Shown piece after piece: positions 9,020-19,625 of a DNA stretch of 64,000 nucleotides. Numbering within the stretch: position 1 is the stretch's first letter; each line of letters starts with the position of its first letter. Made by a program: the position numbers and the translations under genes. Below the pieces are notes generated by a model. That model was not told the origin of the DNA. It searched no databases and was given only the letters and a program-made list of their open reading frames with translations. The DNA is taken from the NCBI RefSeq assembly GCF_004793765.1, contig NZ_SRYM01000014.1:18976-82975 (forward strand), written 5' to 3'. This DNA comes from Parabacteroides distasonis (GTDB taxonomy: Bacteria; Bacteroidota; Bacteroidia; Bacteroidales; Tannerellaceae).

Positions 9020-9207
9020 GGCTCCTCTATGCGGCAATTACCGCAGAGCTTGCCAAACGGTTGGATATCGCACCAGCAAGAGTTCCGCGATTATTCTATG
9101 AGAGCCAGACTTGTGCCGATCCGCATAACAAAAAGACCGGGCTCTACCTTTTCGGCAACCTTTACATCGCCGATGAGTTTATACGAGAGTACGAGTATAA
9201 GATGTAG
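9020..9207 (+). pseudogene. Fragment of an unrecognised small gene next to the DUF3990 remnant
   Basis: The plus-strand frame ending at 9207 reads LLYAAITAELAKRLDIAPA, then LFYESQTCADPHNKKTGLY, and ends LYIADEFIREYEYKM. It looks like real protein but has no convincing start; upstream the frame runs antisense through the DUF3990 remnant. Its end resembles the tail left of the DUF3990 remnant (LYILDEIIRELQDKQG), suggesting two relatives of one small family in opposite orientation. I cannot assign the family. Confidence 0.45.
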
Positions 9208-9420
9208 AATAGCTGGCTGTACAAGCTTGGGGACAAGCTTTTCCGCAGGAAAGGCACACTCATATTAAATAAATTCCGGGAACAGGAACTTCTCAGTCTC
9301 TAGAGAAGAGATACAACATTCACTCTCTTATTTAGGGCAATAGATTTATAATCATTAAATTTAGGGGGCAGGACGGCTATCGATTAGTAGGCTTGCTTCG
9401 TTTTTTTACTTAAACATACA
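9208..9420. other. Gene-free stretch before the eno terminator
   Basis: A small hairpin AAGCTTG-GGGA-CAAGCTT (9223-9240) follows the plus-strand fragment and may be a weak leftover terminator. I see nothing else of note. Confidence 0.5.
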
Positions 9421-9424
9421 AAAA

Positions 9425-9450
9425 GGAGTCCGCCCAGACAGGCGAACTCC
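9425..9450 (-). terminator. Rho-independent terminator of eno
   Basis: On the minus strand a 10-bp GC-rich stem with one mismatch (9441-9450 with 9425-9434) and a 6-nt loop is followed by TTTT. It lies 29 nt after the eno stop. Confidence 0.85.
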
Positions 9451-9478
9451 CCGACTTCTCTCTAACAAATAACGAAAA

Positions 9479-10777
<1,299 letters not shown>

Positions 10778-10815
10778 TTATTAGCCATGCAATGATGTCT
10801 TACTTTTCTTTTTCA

Positions 10816-10823
10816 CAAATATA
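10816..10823 (-). promoter_or_regulatory. -7 element of the eno promoter
   Basis: TATATTTG on the minus strand matches TAnnTTTG exactly, 54 nt before the eno start. The -33 element is unclear. Confidence 0.55.
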
Positions 10824-10873
10824 ACAATAGCCATGCAAGGAATGTTTGCGGAAGTCTATCGAGTTTTTCAATC

Positions 10874-11176
10874 TTTAAAGAATATGCCAAAAGCAGTGGT
10901 ACTAGCGGATAATCACAATGAAATCTACAAAATATCGCCAATGTATACAACGGCCTCGGTAATGACGCTAAAGCAACTGAATCCTATGCTAAATACATAG
11001 CTTTGGAAAAAAACAATGTCCCGACATCCGACTATTTTCAATTAGGCATATATTATACAGCGGCAAGCACAGATAGTAGCGATGTTTCCCGTTCCAATGC
11101 TTACTTACTGAAAGCCGATAGTCTATTCTATAAACTTCATATTTCTTTACACAGCTATATTTACACTATACCCTAA
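10874..11176 (+). pseudogene. Remnant of a TPR-repeat protein gene
   Basis: From codon 10925 to the TAA at 11174-11176 the plus strand reads a TPR-like peptide: NVYNGLGNDAKATESYAKYI, then DYFQLGIYYTAAS and AYLLKADSLFYKL. This matches the style of large Bacteroidales TPR proteins. A second piece in another frame (FKEYAKSSG, from 10874) ends at a stop before it. No start codon or intact reading frame remains, and the 3' end runs into unrelated sequence. It is a truncated, frameshifted fragment inside the otherwise conserved rplQ-eno gap and is opposite in orientation to its neighbours. Confidence 0.65.
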
Positions 11177-11183
11177 CAACAAA

Positions 11184-11214
11184 AAAAGCGGTCCGTGTGA
11201 TACGGACCGCTTTT
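11184..11214 (-). terminator. Terminator of the ribosomal supercluster after rplQ
   Basis: A perfect 13-bp stem (11184-11196 with 11202-11214) with a 5-nt loop ends in a run of T on the minus strand, 25 nt after the rplQ stop. Confidence 0.93.
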
Positions 11215-11238
11215 CTTATATGACTGTAAAAAACTTGC

Positions 11239-11724
11239 TTATTCAGCTGCCTTTTCCTCGCCAGCTGCATCAGCCGCCGGAGCTTCAGCAACCGCTGCTG
11301 TTGATTTTTTACGAGAACGTCTTGTTTTAGGAGCTTTCTTAGCAGCTGTATCCTTCAACATATTTTCGTTGTAGTCTACTAACTCAATAAAGCACATAGC
11401 TGCGTTATCACCTAAACGGTTACCAGTCTTGATGATTCTAGTATAACCACCCGGACGATCACCGATCTTCTGAGCGATTTCCTTAAACAACTCTGTTACC
11501 GCATATTTGTCTTGCAAATTGCTAAATACCACACGTCTAGAATGAGTTGTATCCTCCTTAGACTTCGTGATAAGTGGTTCTACATACTTACGTAACGCTT
11601 TTGCCTTTGCTATCGTAGTAAAGATTCTCTTATGCTTGATCAAAGAACAAGCCATATTCGAAAGCATTGCGTCACGGTGAGTATTTGTACGACCTAAATG
11701 ATTGAATTTCTTATTATGTCTCAT
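11239..11724 (-). CDS. rplQ: 50S ribosomal protein L17
   Basis: The first about 120 residues are the conserved L17 core ([20 protein letters not shown] at the N-terminus, then [20 protein letters not shown]). The 161-aa chain is longer than E. coli L17 (127 aa) because of a Lys/Arg- then Ala/Glu-rich tail, which Bacteroidota L17 proteins often have. It is the last gene of the alpha-operon part, 7 nt after rpoA, and is followed directly by the supercluster terminator. Confidence 0.98.
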   Translation of the reverse strand: MRHNKKFNHLGRTNTHRDAMLSNMACSLIKHKRIFTTIAKAKALRKYVEPLITKSKEDTTHSRRVVFSNLQDKYAVTELFKEIAQKIGDRPGGYTRIIKTGNRLGDNAAMCFIELVDYNENMLKDTAAKKAPKTRRSRKKSTAAVAEAPAADAAGEEKAAE

Positions 11725-11731
11725 CGTTTAC

Positions 11732-12724
11732 TTACTCTTTATCTAATTTATATTTTGTGATATCCATACCGAATGAAAGGTTCAAACTCTCAAGCAGTTC
11801 ATCAAGTTCAGTGAGCGACTTCTTACCGAAGTTACGGAATTTCAACAAATCATTCTTATTGAACTTAACCAACTCACCTAATGTTTCAACATCTGCGGCC
11901 TTTAAGCAATTCAATGCACGAACGGAAAGGTCCATATCAGCCAGCTTGCTCTTAAGCAACTGACGCATATGAAGTACTTCTTCATCGAACTCTTCATTGC
12001 CTTCAGTATCCGCTGTCTCGATCGCAATCTTTTCATCTGAGAACAACATGAAATGATGAATCAGAATCTTCGCCGCTTCCTTCAACGCTTCCTTCGGATG
12101 AATAGAACCATCTGTGGCTATTTCAAGAACCAACTTCTCGTAGTCCGTCTTCTGTTCAACACGGAAGTTCTCAATTGAATATTTTACGTTACGTATCGGA
12201 GTAAAGATAGAGTCGATAGCGATCACATGTATATCTGCGTTCGGATCTCTATTCTCATCCGCTGGTACATAACCGCGTCCTTTATTAATAGTCAATTCAA
12301 TCTGGAAACTTGCGGTCGGATCCAAACGGCAAATAACCAAATCAGGATTCAAGATCTCAAATCCAGTCAGTTGCTTACCAATATCACCGGCTTTGAACAC
12401 TTCCGAACCCGAAACAGTAATACTCACTTTTTCATTCTCGATGTCGTCTACGATATGCTTAAAACGAACTTGCTTCAGATTCAAGATAATGTTTGTCACA
12501 TCCTCGATAACACCCGGAATTGTACCAAATTCATGGTCAACCCCGTCGATCTTAATGGATGTAATAGCAAAACCTTCAAGTGACGACAGGAGAATACGAC
12601 GTAAAGCATTACCTATTGTAATACCATAGCCGGGTTCCAACGGACGAAATTCAAACTTTCCGAAGAAATTGTCCGCTTCCAACATTAATACTTTATCGGG
12701 TTTTTGAAATGCTAATATCGCCAT
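11732..12724 (-). CDS. rpoA: RNA polymerase alpha subunit
   Basis: ATG 12724 gives 330 aa beginning [12 protein letters not shown]; a TTG three codons upstream is less likely. The N-terminal dimerisation domain includes [20 protein letters not shown] at about residues 30-50. The C-terminal domain is at about 250-320 with the helix-hairpin-helix segment [12 protein letters not shown]. It assembles the beta/beta' core and contacts promoter DNA and activators. It lies between rpsD and rplQ, the usual bacterial order. Confidence 0.98.
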
Positions 12725-12736
12725 GGAAATCAATTA

Positions 12737-13342
12737 TTATTTAGAATACAATTCTACGATCAACTGCTCTTTAATGTTTTCAGGAATGTCAGCTCTTTCC
12801 GGCAGATGCAGTAATTTTCCGCTCATCGAAGACTGATCCCACTCAATCCAAGGATACTTGCTATGATTGAAACCAGACAATGCGTCGGCAACAACCTCCA
12901 TGGATTTAGATTTTTCTCTAACACCAATAACTTGACCGGGTTTTACAGAGTAAGAAGGAATGTTTACAACATTTCCGTCTACTGTAATGTGACGATGAGA
13001 AACCAACTGACGAGCTGCGGCTCTTGTCGGAGCTATACCCAAACGATAAACCACATTGTCAAGACGGCCCTCTAACAATTGAAGAAGAACCTCACCGGTA
13101 ATACCTTTAGAGCGTGAAGCTTTTTCGAATAAGTTTCTAAATTGCTTCTCTAATACGCCATAAGTGTATTTTGCTTTTTGCTTCTCACGAAGCTGGATAC
13201 CGTATTCTGAAGTTTTCCTTTTTCTAGAGTTACCATGTTGTCCAGGAGGATAATTCTTCTTAGAAAGAACTTTATCCGCACCGAATATTGCCTCACCAAA
13301 CTTACGGGCAATTCTTGTTCTTGGTCCAGTATATCTTGCCAT
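12737..13342 (-). CDS. rpsD: 30S ribosomal protein S4
   Basis: At 201 aa it matches S4 length. The N-terminal rRNA-binding region ([17 protein letters not shown]) is followed by the S4 domain at about residues 90-150 ([24 protein letters not shown]). The N-terminal zinc-type cysteines seen in some S4 proteins are absent. S4 starts 16S assembly and in several bacteria represses its own operon. A 122-nt gap with a long-range stem lies directly upstream here. Confidence 0.98.
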   Translation of the reverse strand: MARYTGPRTRIARKFGEAIFGADKVLSKKNYPPGQHGNSRKRKTSEYGIQLREKQKAKYTYGVLEKQFRNLFEKASRSKGITGEVLLQLLEGRLDNVVYRLGIAPTRAAARQLVSHRHITVDGNVVNIPSYSVKPGQVIGVREKSKSMEVVADALSGFNHSKYPWIEWDQSSMSGKLLHLPERADIPENIKEQLIVELYSK

Positions 13343-13366
13343 TTTTCTATTTTTTTAATGTTCTGT

Positions 13367-13443
13367 TTGAATCTGGAACCGTGCAGCCGCGATTACAGAG
13401 AGGATAAGGTCAATATGCAATCTATTCACAATTCCGGATTCAA
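13367..13443 (-). promoter_or_regulatory. Candidate RNA structure upstream of rpsD
   Basis: In the rpsK-rpsD gap, 13432-13443 and 13367-13378 are complementary over 12 positions with one mismatch, closing a 53-nt inner region. Other junctions in this cluster are mostly below 30 nt, so the 122-nt gap stands out. A feedback site for S4 is an inference from its place immediately before rpsD. Confidence 0.5.
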
Positions 13444-13464
13444 TGTTTAAGAAACTATAATTAA

Positions 13465-13854
13465 TTATACTCTTCTTTTTTTCGGAGGACGACATCCGTT
13501 ATGAGGAAGCGGAGTAACATCAACGATCTCTGTTACCTCGATACCTGCACCATGGATCGTTCTGATAGCGGACTCACGACCGTTACCCGGACCCTTAACG
13601 AATACTTTCACCTTTCTTAAACCAAGATCATAAGCTACTTTAGCGCAATCCTGTGCTGCCATCTGAGCTGCATAAGGAGTATTCTTCTTAGAGCTTCTGA
13701 ATCCCATCTTACCAGCGGAAGACCAGCTGATTACTTGCCCTTCGCTATTCGCTAAAGACACAATAATGTTGTTAAAAGAAGAATGAATATGAGCTTGACC
13801 GTAAGCGTCAACTTTTACGTTTCTCTTCTTTGCTGCGACTGTTTTCTTTGCCAT
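13465..13854 (-). CDS. rpsK: 30S ribosomal protein S11
   Basis: The 129-aa S11 protein has the family core [20 protein letters not shown] and the C-terminal [15 protein letters not shown], which contacts the platform of the 30S subunit near the mRNA exit. It lies 11 nt after rpsM in the conserved rpsM-rpsK-rpsD-rpoA-rplQ block. Confidence 0.98.
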   Translation of the reverse strand: MAKKTVAAKKRNVKVDAYGQAHIHSSFNNIIVSLANSEGQVISWSSAGKMGFRSSKKNTPYAAQMAAQDCAKVAYDLGLRKVKVFVKGPGNGRESAIRTIHGAGIEVTEIVDVTPLPHNGCRPPKKRRV

Positions 13855-13865
13855 ATTAACTCTTA

Positions 13866-14246
13866 TTATTTAGTAGCTTTTTTCTTATTTGCAACAGTTT
13901 TCTTCTTACCCTTACGAGTACGAGCGTTGTTCTTTGTGCTTTGACCTCTCAAAGGCAAACCAAGACGATGACGAACTCCTCTGTAGCAACCAATATCCAT
14001 CAGACGCTTAATGTTCAACTGAACTTCTGAACGAAGGTCACCTTCAACCTTGTACTCAGCGCCAATGACTTCACGAACTTTTGCGGCCTGATCGTCTGTC
14101 CAATCCTTAACCTTGATATCACGATCAACCCCAGCCTTATCTAATACGGATTTTGCAGCGCTACGACCAATACCATAGATATAAGTCAAAGCGATTTCTC
14201 CTCTTTTATTTTGTGGCAAGTCTACACCAACTATTCTTATAGCCAT
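13866..14246 (-). CDS. rpsM: 30S ribosomal protein S13
   Basis: The 126-aa S13 starts [20 protein letters not shown], has the helix-two-turn-helix with [10 protein letters not shown], the [11 protein letters not shown] segment, and a Lys/Arg-rich tail reaching toward the P-site tRNA. It follows rpmJ after about 35 nt, as in most bacterial alpha operons. Confidence 0.98.
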   Translation of the reverse strand: MAIRIVGVDLPQNKRGEIALTYIYGIGRSAAKSVLDKAGVDRDIKVKDWTDDQAAKVREVIGAEYKVEGDLRSEVQLNIKRLMDIGCYRGVRHRLGLPLRGQSTKNNARTRKGKKKTVANKKKATK

Positions 14247-14281
14247 ATTACTTACTTAGATTATTTTGCAAAAATAATAAA

Positions 14282-14398
14282 TTATCCTTGACGTTGTTTA
14301 TACTTAGGATTTTTCTTGTTAATTACGTATAAGCGACCCTTTCTTCTTACTATCTTGCACTCAGGTGTACGCTTCTTTAAAGATGCTCTTACTTTCAT
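14282..14398 (-). CDS. rpmJ: 50S ribosomal protein L36, zinc-ligand-poor form
   Basis: This 38-aa gene lies between infA and rpsM. It starts [20 protein letters not shown] and ends NPKYKQRQG, which is plainly L36. The classical Cys3-His zinc site is mostly gone: only Cys14 remains, Thr occupies position 11, Asn27 replaces the third Cys and a Tyr replaces the His. It is therefore the zinc-independent (C-minus) type, one residue longer than the usual 37-aa form. Confidence 0.97.
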   Translation of the reverse strand: MKVRASLKKRTPECKIVRRKGRLYVINKKNPKYKQRQG

Positions 14399-14411
14399 AT
14401 CGTGTTTAATT

Positions 14412-14630
14412 TTATTTGTATCTAAAAGCAATTCTACCTTTCGATAGATCATACGGAGACATTTCTACTCTCACCTTATCCCCCGGAAGGATCTTAATGT
14501 AATGCATACGCATCTTTCCTGAGATATGAGCGGTAATTTCATGTCCATTCTCCAATTCTACACGAAACATTGCGTTTGACAATGCTTCTACAATTACTCC
14601 ATCTTTCTCTATTGCTGATTGTTTAGCCAT
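14412..14630 (-). CDS. infA: Translation initiation factor IF-1
   Basis: The 72-aa OB-fold protein has [20 protein letters not shown] and the core [20 protein letters not shown] ending GRIAFRYK. It binds the 30S A site during initiation. It lies 10 nt after map in the usual secY-map-infA-rpmJ order. Confidence 0.98.
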   Translation of the reverse strand: MAKQSAIEKDGVIVEALSNAMFRVELENGHEITAHISGKMRMHYIKILPGDKVRVEMSPYDLSKGRIAFRYK

Positions 14631-14640
14631 ATAAATCCAA

Positions 14641-15426
14641 TTAAATTGCGTTTTCTCCTAGAACTTCCTCTAAAAACTTATATGAAGATAAGATCTGGGG
14701 GCCATCCGGACGTATAGCGATACAATGCTCAAAATGAGCAGAAGGCTTTCTATCCTTTGTACGAACCGTCCATCCGTCTTTCTCAAATACAACGTTCTTA
14801 CTTCCCATATTGATCATAGGCTCAATGCAAATACACATTCCGCTACGCAATAACGGTCCGCATCCACGTCTGCCATAATTAGGTACTTCCGGTTCCTCAT
14901 GCATCTTCCGACCTATACCATGTCCCACCAACTCTCTTACAACAGAGTAACCCTGAGACTCGCAATAAGTCTGAACCGCACTACTAATATCACCTAAACG
15001 ATGACCTTCAACAGCACATTGGATACCTAAATAAAGTGAATCCTTTGTCGCTTTCAACAATTTCTTCACTTCCAGAGCAACCTCACCGACACAAAAAGTA
15101 TAAGCGGAATCACCGACAAAACCATTCAATATTGTCCCACAATCCACAGAGATCACGTCACCTTCTTTCAAGATCATCTTAGAAGAAGGGATGCCATGCA
15201 CCACCTGCTCATTCACTGAAGCACATATTGAATTTGGGAAACCACCATATCCCAAAAAAGCCGGAACAGCACCATTATCTCTAATGAACTCTTCCGCAAT
15301 CTTATCAAGTTGAAGTGTGGAGACTCCGGGAACAATATATTTAGCAATCTCGCCAAGTGTCTTTCCCACCAGTTGATTAGCCTCACGCATCAACTCAATC
15401 TCTTCATCTGTCTTTAAATAGATCAT
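14641..15426 (-). CDS. map: Methionine aminopeptidase type I
   Basis: ATG 15426 lies 4 nt after the secY stop and gives 261 aa; an upstream in-frame TTG would overlap secY. The enzyme removes the N-terminal Met from new proteins in the cytosol. The dinuclear metal ligands are Asp95 (VDCGT), Asp106 (GDSAYT), His169 (VGHGIG), Glu202 (CIEPM) and a C-terminal Glu in FEHCIAI. His78 in VVHGIP is also conserved. There is no adk gene between secY and map. Confidence 0.97.
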   Translation of the reverse strand: MIYLKTDEEIELMREANQLVGKTLGEIAKYIVPGVSTLQLDKIAEEFIRDNGAVPAFLGYGGFPNSICASVNEQVVHGIPSSKMILKEGDVISVDCGTILNGFVGDSAYTFCVGEVALEVKKLLKATKDSLYLGIQCAVEGHRLGDISSAVQTYCESQGYSVVRELVGHGIGRKMHEEPEVPNYGRRGCGPLLRSGMCICIEPMINMGSKNVVFEKDGWTVRTKDRKPSAHFEHCIAIRPDGPQILSSYKFLEEVLGENAI

Positions 15427-15430
15427 TCTA

Positions 15431-16771
15431 TTAATAAGCGGCAACAGAGCCTGTACGGCCTTTAATTCTTCCTGACTTCAACAAACCGTCATAATGACGC
15501 ATTAACAAATGACTTTCAACTTGTTGCAATGTATCCAACACCACACCAACCAAAATCAACAAAGATGTACCACCAAAGAATTGGGAGAACTCCATACTTA
15601 CACCGGCAATTCTAGCGAAAGCAGGCATAATAGCAACCAACGCAAGGAAAAAAGCACCCGGCAAAGTAATACGATCCATTATGGTATCCAAATAGTCTTT
15701 GGTATTCTTACCCGGCTTTACACCCGGAATAAAACCATTGTTTCTCTTCAAATCATCTGACATCTGAGTCGGATTGATCGTGATAGCCGTATAGAAATAC
15801 GTAAACAGGATAATCAACACCGCAAATACGAAGTTATACCAGAATCCCGTATTATCCATGAAAGCAGCCCAAAAACCACTCTGCTCGCCTGTACTAGAGA
15901 AACCAACAATAGAGATAGGAATAAACATAATCGCCTGAGCGAAGATGATAGGCATTACATTAGCAGCATTAACCTTTAACGGAATATACTGACGTGCACC
16001 ACCATATTGCTTATTTCCGATAATTCTTTTCGCATATTGCACGGGCACCTTACGAGTACCTTGTACCAATAAGATAGCACCCGCAATAACAAGCAAAAGG
16101 AACAACATCTCAAACAAAAACATAACCAAGCCACCAGTTTTCTCACTTGTTCTAGAAACAAATTCCTGAAACAAAGAATGCGGCAGACGGGCTATAATAC
16201 CAACTAAAATGATAAATGAAATACCATTTCCAACACCTTTATCTGTAATTCTTTCACCTAGCCATAAGATAAACATACTTCCCGCAGCCAAGATGATCGT
16301 AGATGAGATCGTAAACCAAATACCACCCGGTAAAGCAGCACCAGCAGACTTAAGCTGAACGCTCAAATTCACCAAGTAAGTAGGACCTTGGAATAATAAA
16401 ATCGCTATCGTCAAGTAACGAGTCCACTGATTGATTTTTCTACGGCCACTCTCACCCTCTCTCTGTAATTTTTGAAAAGAAGGAACCGCAATGGCTAACA
16501 ACTGCATAACAATTGAAGCGGAGATATATGGCATAATTCCTAACGCAAAAATAGATGCGTTAGAAAAGGCTCCACCTGAGAACATATCCAACAGTGCAAG
16601 CAATCCGCCTCTTGTCTGCTCCTGTAAAGCGGTCAACGCTTTGGGATCGATACCCGGAAGCACTACATACGTACCAAAACGGTATATAGCCACCAATAAA
16701 AGAGTGGTGAGGATCCGATTTCTCAGATCCTCAATCTTCCAGATATTCTTGATTGTTTCAACAGCTCTCAT
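15431..16771 (-). CDS. secY: Preprotein translocase subunit SecY
   Basis: The 446-aa protein has ten hydrophobic membrane segments and the SecY signatures: GIMPYISASIVMQLL in the second segment, the long cytosolic loop RKVPVQYAKR (about 240-250), and the NPTQMSDDLKRNNGFIPG stretch. It forms the plasma-membrane Sec channel. The gene is in the spc block, 3 nt after rplO. Confidence 0.98.
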   Translation of the reverse strand: MRAVETIKNIWKIEDLRNRILTTLLLVAIYRFGTYVVLPGIDPKALTALQEQTRGGLLALLDMFSGGAFSNASIFALGIMPYISASIVMQLLAIAVPSFQKLQREGESGRRKINQWTRYLTIAILLFQGPTYLVNLSVQLKSAGAALPGGIWFTISSTIILAAGSMFILWLGERITDKGVGNGISFIILVGIIARLPHSLFQEFVSRTSEKTGGLVMFLFEMLFLLLVIAGAILLVQGTRKVPVQYAKRIIGNKQYGGARQYIPLKVNAANVMPIIFAQAIMFIPISIVGFSSTGEQSGFWAAFMDNTGFWYNFVFAVLIILFTYFYTAITINPTQMSDDLKRNNGFIPGVKPGKNTKDYLDTIMDRITLPGAFFLALVAIMPAFARIAGVSMEFSQFFGGTSLLILVGVVLDTLQQVESHLLMRHYDGLLKSGRIKGRTGSVAAY

Positions 16772-16774
16772 GAC

Positions 16775-17221
16775 TTAGAGTTTAACAACTGTTCCACCTA
16801 CGGCTTGGATAGCTGCCTCCGCACTCTTAGAAAAAGCGTGAGCCTCGACCTCTAACTTAGCGGTCAAGCTACCGTTACCAAGAATTTTAACCATTTGAGA
16901 AGAAGAGATGAAACCAGCCTCCATCAATTCATTAATACCAATCTTAATCAATTGCTTAGCCTCAGCCATTTGTTGCAAGGTATCGATATTAATAGCTTTA
17001 TATTCCACACGGTTAATATTCTTGAAACCGAATTTAGGCAAACGTCTTTGAATAGGCATCTGACCACCTTCGAAACCAATCTTGTTCTTGTAGCCAGATC
17101 TTGATTTGGCTCCTTTATGACCTCTTGTTGAAGTTCCGCCTAATCCAGATCCCGGACCACGTCCGATTCTTTTTCTGGTCTTGGTAGATCCTTCAGCCGG
17201 TTTTAAATTTGATAAATTCAT
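16775..17221 (-). CDS. rplO: 50S ribosomal protein L15
   Basis: The 148-aa L15 has the glycine/arginine-rich N-terminal extension (KRIGRGPGSGLGGTSTRGHK) that penetrates the 23S rRNA core, and a globular C-terminal half. It lies between rpmD and secY. Confidence 0.98.
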   Translation of the reverse strand: MNLSNLKPAEGSTKTRKRIGRGPGSGLGGTSTRGHKGAKSRSGYKNKIGFEGGQMPIQRRLPKFGFKNINRVEYKAINIDTLQQMAEAKQLIKIGINELMEAGFISSSQMVKILGNGSLTAKLEVEAHAFSKSAEAAIQAVGGTVVKL

Positions 17222-17250
17222 ATCGTATAATTTATTTTTTCAACCAATTA

Positions 17251-17427
17251 TTACTTTACTACAGAAACCAAATGTTTCACTTTCTCAACCATACCTAAGA
17301 TCGCCGGATTAGCTTCATGCTCTACAATCTGGTTCATCTTTCTCAGCCCTAGTGCGTCAAGCGTTCTCTTTTGGTCTTTCGGGCATTTAATTCTACTTTT
17401 AACTTGCTTTACTTTAATAGTCGCCAT
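17251..17427 (-). CDS. rpmD: 50S ribosomal protein L30
   Basis: A 58-aa gene between rpsE and rplO reads [20 protein letters not shown], then [14 protein letters not shown] and ends LVSVVK. This is the compact bacterial L30 fold. The 177-nt frame is complete, with ATG at 17427 and TAA at 17251-17253. Confidence 0.97.
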   Translation of the reverse strand: MATIKVKQVKSRIKCPKDQKRTLDALGLRKMNQIVEHEANPAILGMVEKVKHLVSVVK

Positions 17428-17443
17428 AATTTATCCTCCCTAA

Positions 17444-17962
17444 TTAACCTCTAAATACTTTTTCAACAGCAACACCTCTGTTCTGAGCAACATCGAACGG
17501 GCTTCGCAACTCACCTAGCGCAGCAATAGTAGCCTTCACCAAGTTATGAGGGTTAGAAGAACCTTTAGATTTTGCCAAAACGTCTGTAATACCTACGCTC
17601 TCCAATACAGCACGCATAGCACCACCAGCCTTAACACCGGTACCATGAGATGCTGGTCTAATCAGCACCTGAGCACCACCAAATTTAGCTAACTGTTCGT
17701 GAGGGATCGTACCTTTGTGTACCGGTACCTTGATCAAGTTCTTCTTAGCAGCTTCTACACCTTTAGCGATAGCTGTCGTTACCTCACCGGCTTTACCTAA
17801 TCCCCAGCCAACAATACCATCCTCATTTCCTACTACAACGATAGCAGCAAAACTGAATGTACGTCCACCTTTTGTAACCTTAGTTACACGGTTGATTGCA
17901 ACCAGTCTGTCCTTCAACTCTAAGTCGTTGGTCGATTTAACTCTATTATTTGCCATCTTCAT
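17444..17962 (-). CDS. rpsE: 30S ribosomal protein S5
   Basis: The 172-aa protein has the N-terminal double-stranded RNA-binding domain ([19 protein letters not shown]) and the C-terminal domain ([15 protein letters not shown]). S5 shapes the mRNA entry path and affects fidelity. The first ATG overlaps the rplR stop (TAATG), consistent with translational coupling; the third codon is a second possible start. Confidence 0.98.
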
Positions 17963-18306
17963 TAAAATTTAAGGCCGCCGTTACGTGCAGCATCTGCTAA
18001 TTCTTTAATTCTCCCGTGATACAAGTAACCATTACGGTCAAAAACCACTGTCTGAATGCCAGCTTCTTGAGCGTTCTTAGCTATCAATTCACCAACCTTA
18101 GCAGCGATCTCCTTTTTTGGAGCCTTAACATCTAATTTCAAAGATGAAGCAGCAGCTAAAGTCTTGCCTGTAGTATCATCTATCACCTGTGCGTAGATTT
18201 GCTTGTTGCTTCTAAACACAGTCAGGCGCGGACGCTCAGTAGTCCCTGAGATTTTGCCGCGTACGCCTGCTTTTATTTTTAATCTTCTTTCTAGCTTCGT
18301 TGTCAT
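17962..18306 (-). CDS. rplR: 50S ribosomal protein L18
   Basis: The 114-aa 5S-rRNA-binding protein has [20 protein letters not shown] and the C-terminal [20 protein letters not shown]. It sits between rplF and rpsE in the spc block. Confidence 0.98.
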
Positions 18307-18327
18307 GATAATTTCAGTTTACGTAGA

Positions 18328-18879
18328 TTACTTACCTGCTGACTTACCAGACTTTCTACGAATCTCTTCACCCACAAACTTAATACCCTTACCTTTATAC
18401 GGTTCCGGCATTCTGAATGAACGGATCTTCGCGCAAATCTGACCTAATAATTGTTTGTCAGCCGATTCAAGGATAATAAGAGGGTTCTTATTTCTCTCAG
18501 ACTTCGTCTCAACTTTCACTTCCTTCGGCAACTGCATATAGATATTGTGAGTATAACCTAAAGAAAGATCCAATAACTGACCTGTATTTGAAACACGGTA
18601 ACCAACGCCTACTAACTCAAGCTCCTTCTTGTATCCCTCTGAACAACCAACAACCATGTTGTTGATCAAAGAGCGATATAAACCGTGTAACGCACGATGA
18701 TTCTTATCATCAGTCGGTCTTGTTAAATGGATAACTCCGTCTTCCAAAGTAACGTTAATATCAGGATTCACTTCCTGTACAAGTTCACCTTTAGGGCCTT
18801 TAACTGTTACTACACTATCCTTAATTGTAACTGTAACACCAGCCGGTACATGAATTGGTAATTTTCCTATTCTTGACAT
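18328..18879 (-). CDS. rplF: 50S ribosomal protein L6
   Basis: The 183-aa protein is a tandem duplication of one fold. The first half has MSRIGKLPIHVPAGVTV and VKGPKGEL; the second ends with MPEPYKGKGIKFVGEEIRRK, near the sarcin-ricin loop. Length and motifs are standard. Confidence 0.98.
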   Translation of the reverse strand: MSRIGKLPIHVPAGVTVTIKDSVVTVKGPKGELVQEVNPDINVTLEDGVIHLTRPTDDKNHRALHGLYRSLINNMVVGCSEGYKKELELVGVGYRVSNTGQLLDLSLGYTHNIYMQLPKEVKVETKSERNKNPLIILESADKQLLGQICAKIRSFRMPEPYKGKGIKFVGEEIRRKSGKSAGK

Positions 18880-18895
18880 TCTTCTTCCCTCCTAA

Positions 18896-19291
18896 TTAAT
18901 AAACGTAACATAATACCTCGCCACCGATCTTCAGATCGCGGGCCTCTTTGTCAGTCATCACACCTTTAGAAGTAGAAAGAACGGCAATACCTAAACCATT
19001 CAATACTCTTGGCATTTCTTTGTAACCAGTGTACTTACGCAAACCAGGCGTAGAAACTCTCTCTAGTTTCTTAATCGCATTAACTTTGTTTACCAGGTCA
19101 TACTTCAAGGCAATCTTGATCGTACCTTGAGGACCATCCTCTACAAACTTAAAATTAAGAATGTAGCCCTTGTCGAAAAGGATCTTAGTGATCTCTTTCT
19201 TTAAATTTGACGCCGGCACCTCAACAACTCTGTGCTTCGCTTTAATTGCATTACGCAATCTTGTCAAATAATCTGCAATAGGATCTGTCAT
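18896..19291 (-). CDS. rpsH: 30S ribosomal protein S8
   Basis: The 131-aa protein starts MTDPIADYLTRLRNAIKAKH and ends with STSKGVMTDKEARDLKIGGE and VLCYVY, the family C-terminus. In E. coli S8 is the spc-operon repressor acting near rplE. No comparable site is evident in this cluster by eye. Confidence 0.98.
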   Translation of the reverse strand: MTDPIADYLTRLRNAIKAKHRVVEVPASNLKKEITKILFDKGYILNFKFVEDGPQGTIKIALKYDLVNKVNAIKKLERVSTPGLRKYTGYKEMPRVLNGLGIAVLSTSKGVMTDKEARDLKIGGEVLCYVY

Positions 19292-19349
19292 ATAAATAAT
19301 TAATTAAATTGATCCGGCCACCCGGACAATATTTAAACTAAAAAAACTC

Positions 19350-19619
19350 TTACCAACTTGCTTTCTTCACACCCGGGATTAAACCATTAGATGCCATTTC
19401 ACGCAATTGGATACGAGAAATACCGAACTGGCGTACATACCCTTTCGGACGTCCTGTAATCTTACAACGGTTGTGCAAACGTACAGGAGAAGCATTTTTA
19501 GGTAAAGCCTGCAAAGCCTCATAGTTACCTTCTGCCTTAAGCTGAGCTCTTTTAGCGGCATACTTAGCAACAAGCTTTGCTCTTTTAACCTCACGGGCCT
19601 TCATTGATTCCTTAGCCAT
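19350..19619 (-). CDS. rpsN: 30S ribosomal protein S14 (zinc-independent type)
   Basis: The 89-aa long form of S14 has [20 protein letters not shown] and ends [13 protein letters not shown]. Only one Cys is present, so the short-form zinc ribbon is absent. It is placed between rplE and rpsH as usual. Confidence 0.98.
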   Translation of the reverse strand: MAKESMKAREVKRAKLVAKYAAKRAQLKAEGNYEALQALPKNASPVRLHNRCKITGRPKGYVRQFGISRIQLREMASNGLIPGVKKASW

Positions 19620-19625
19620 AACTAC

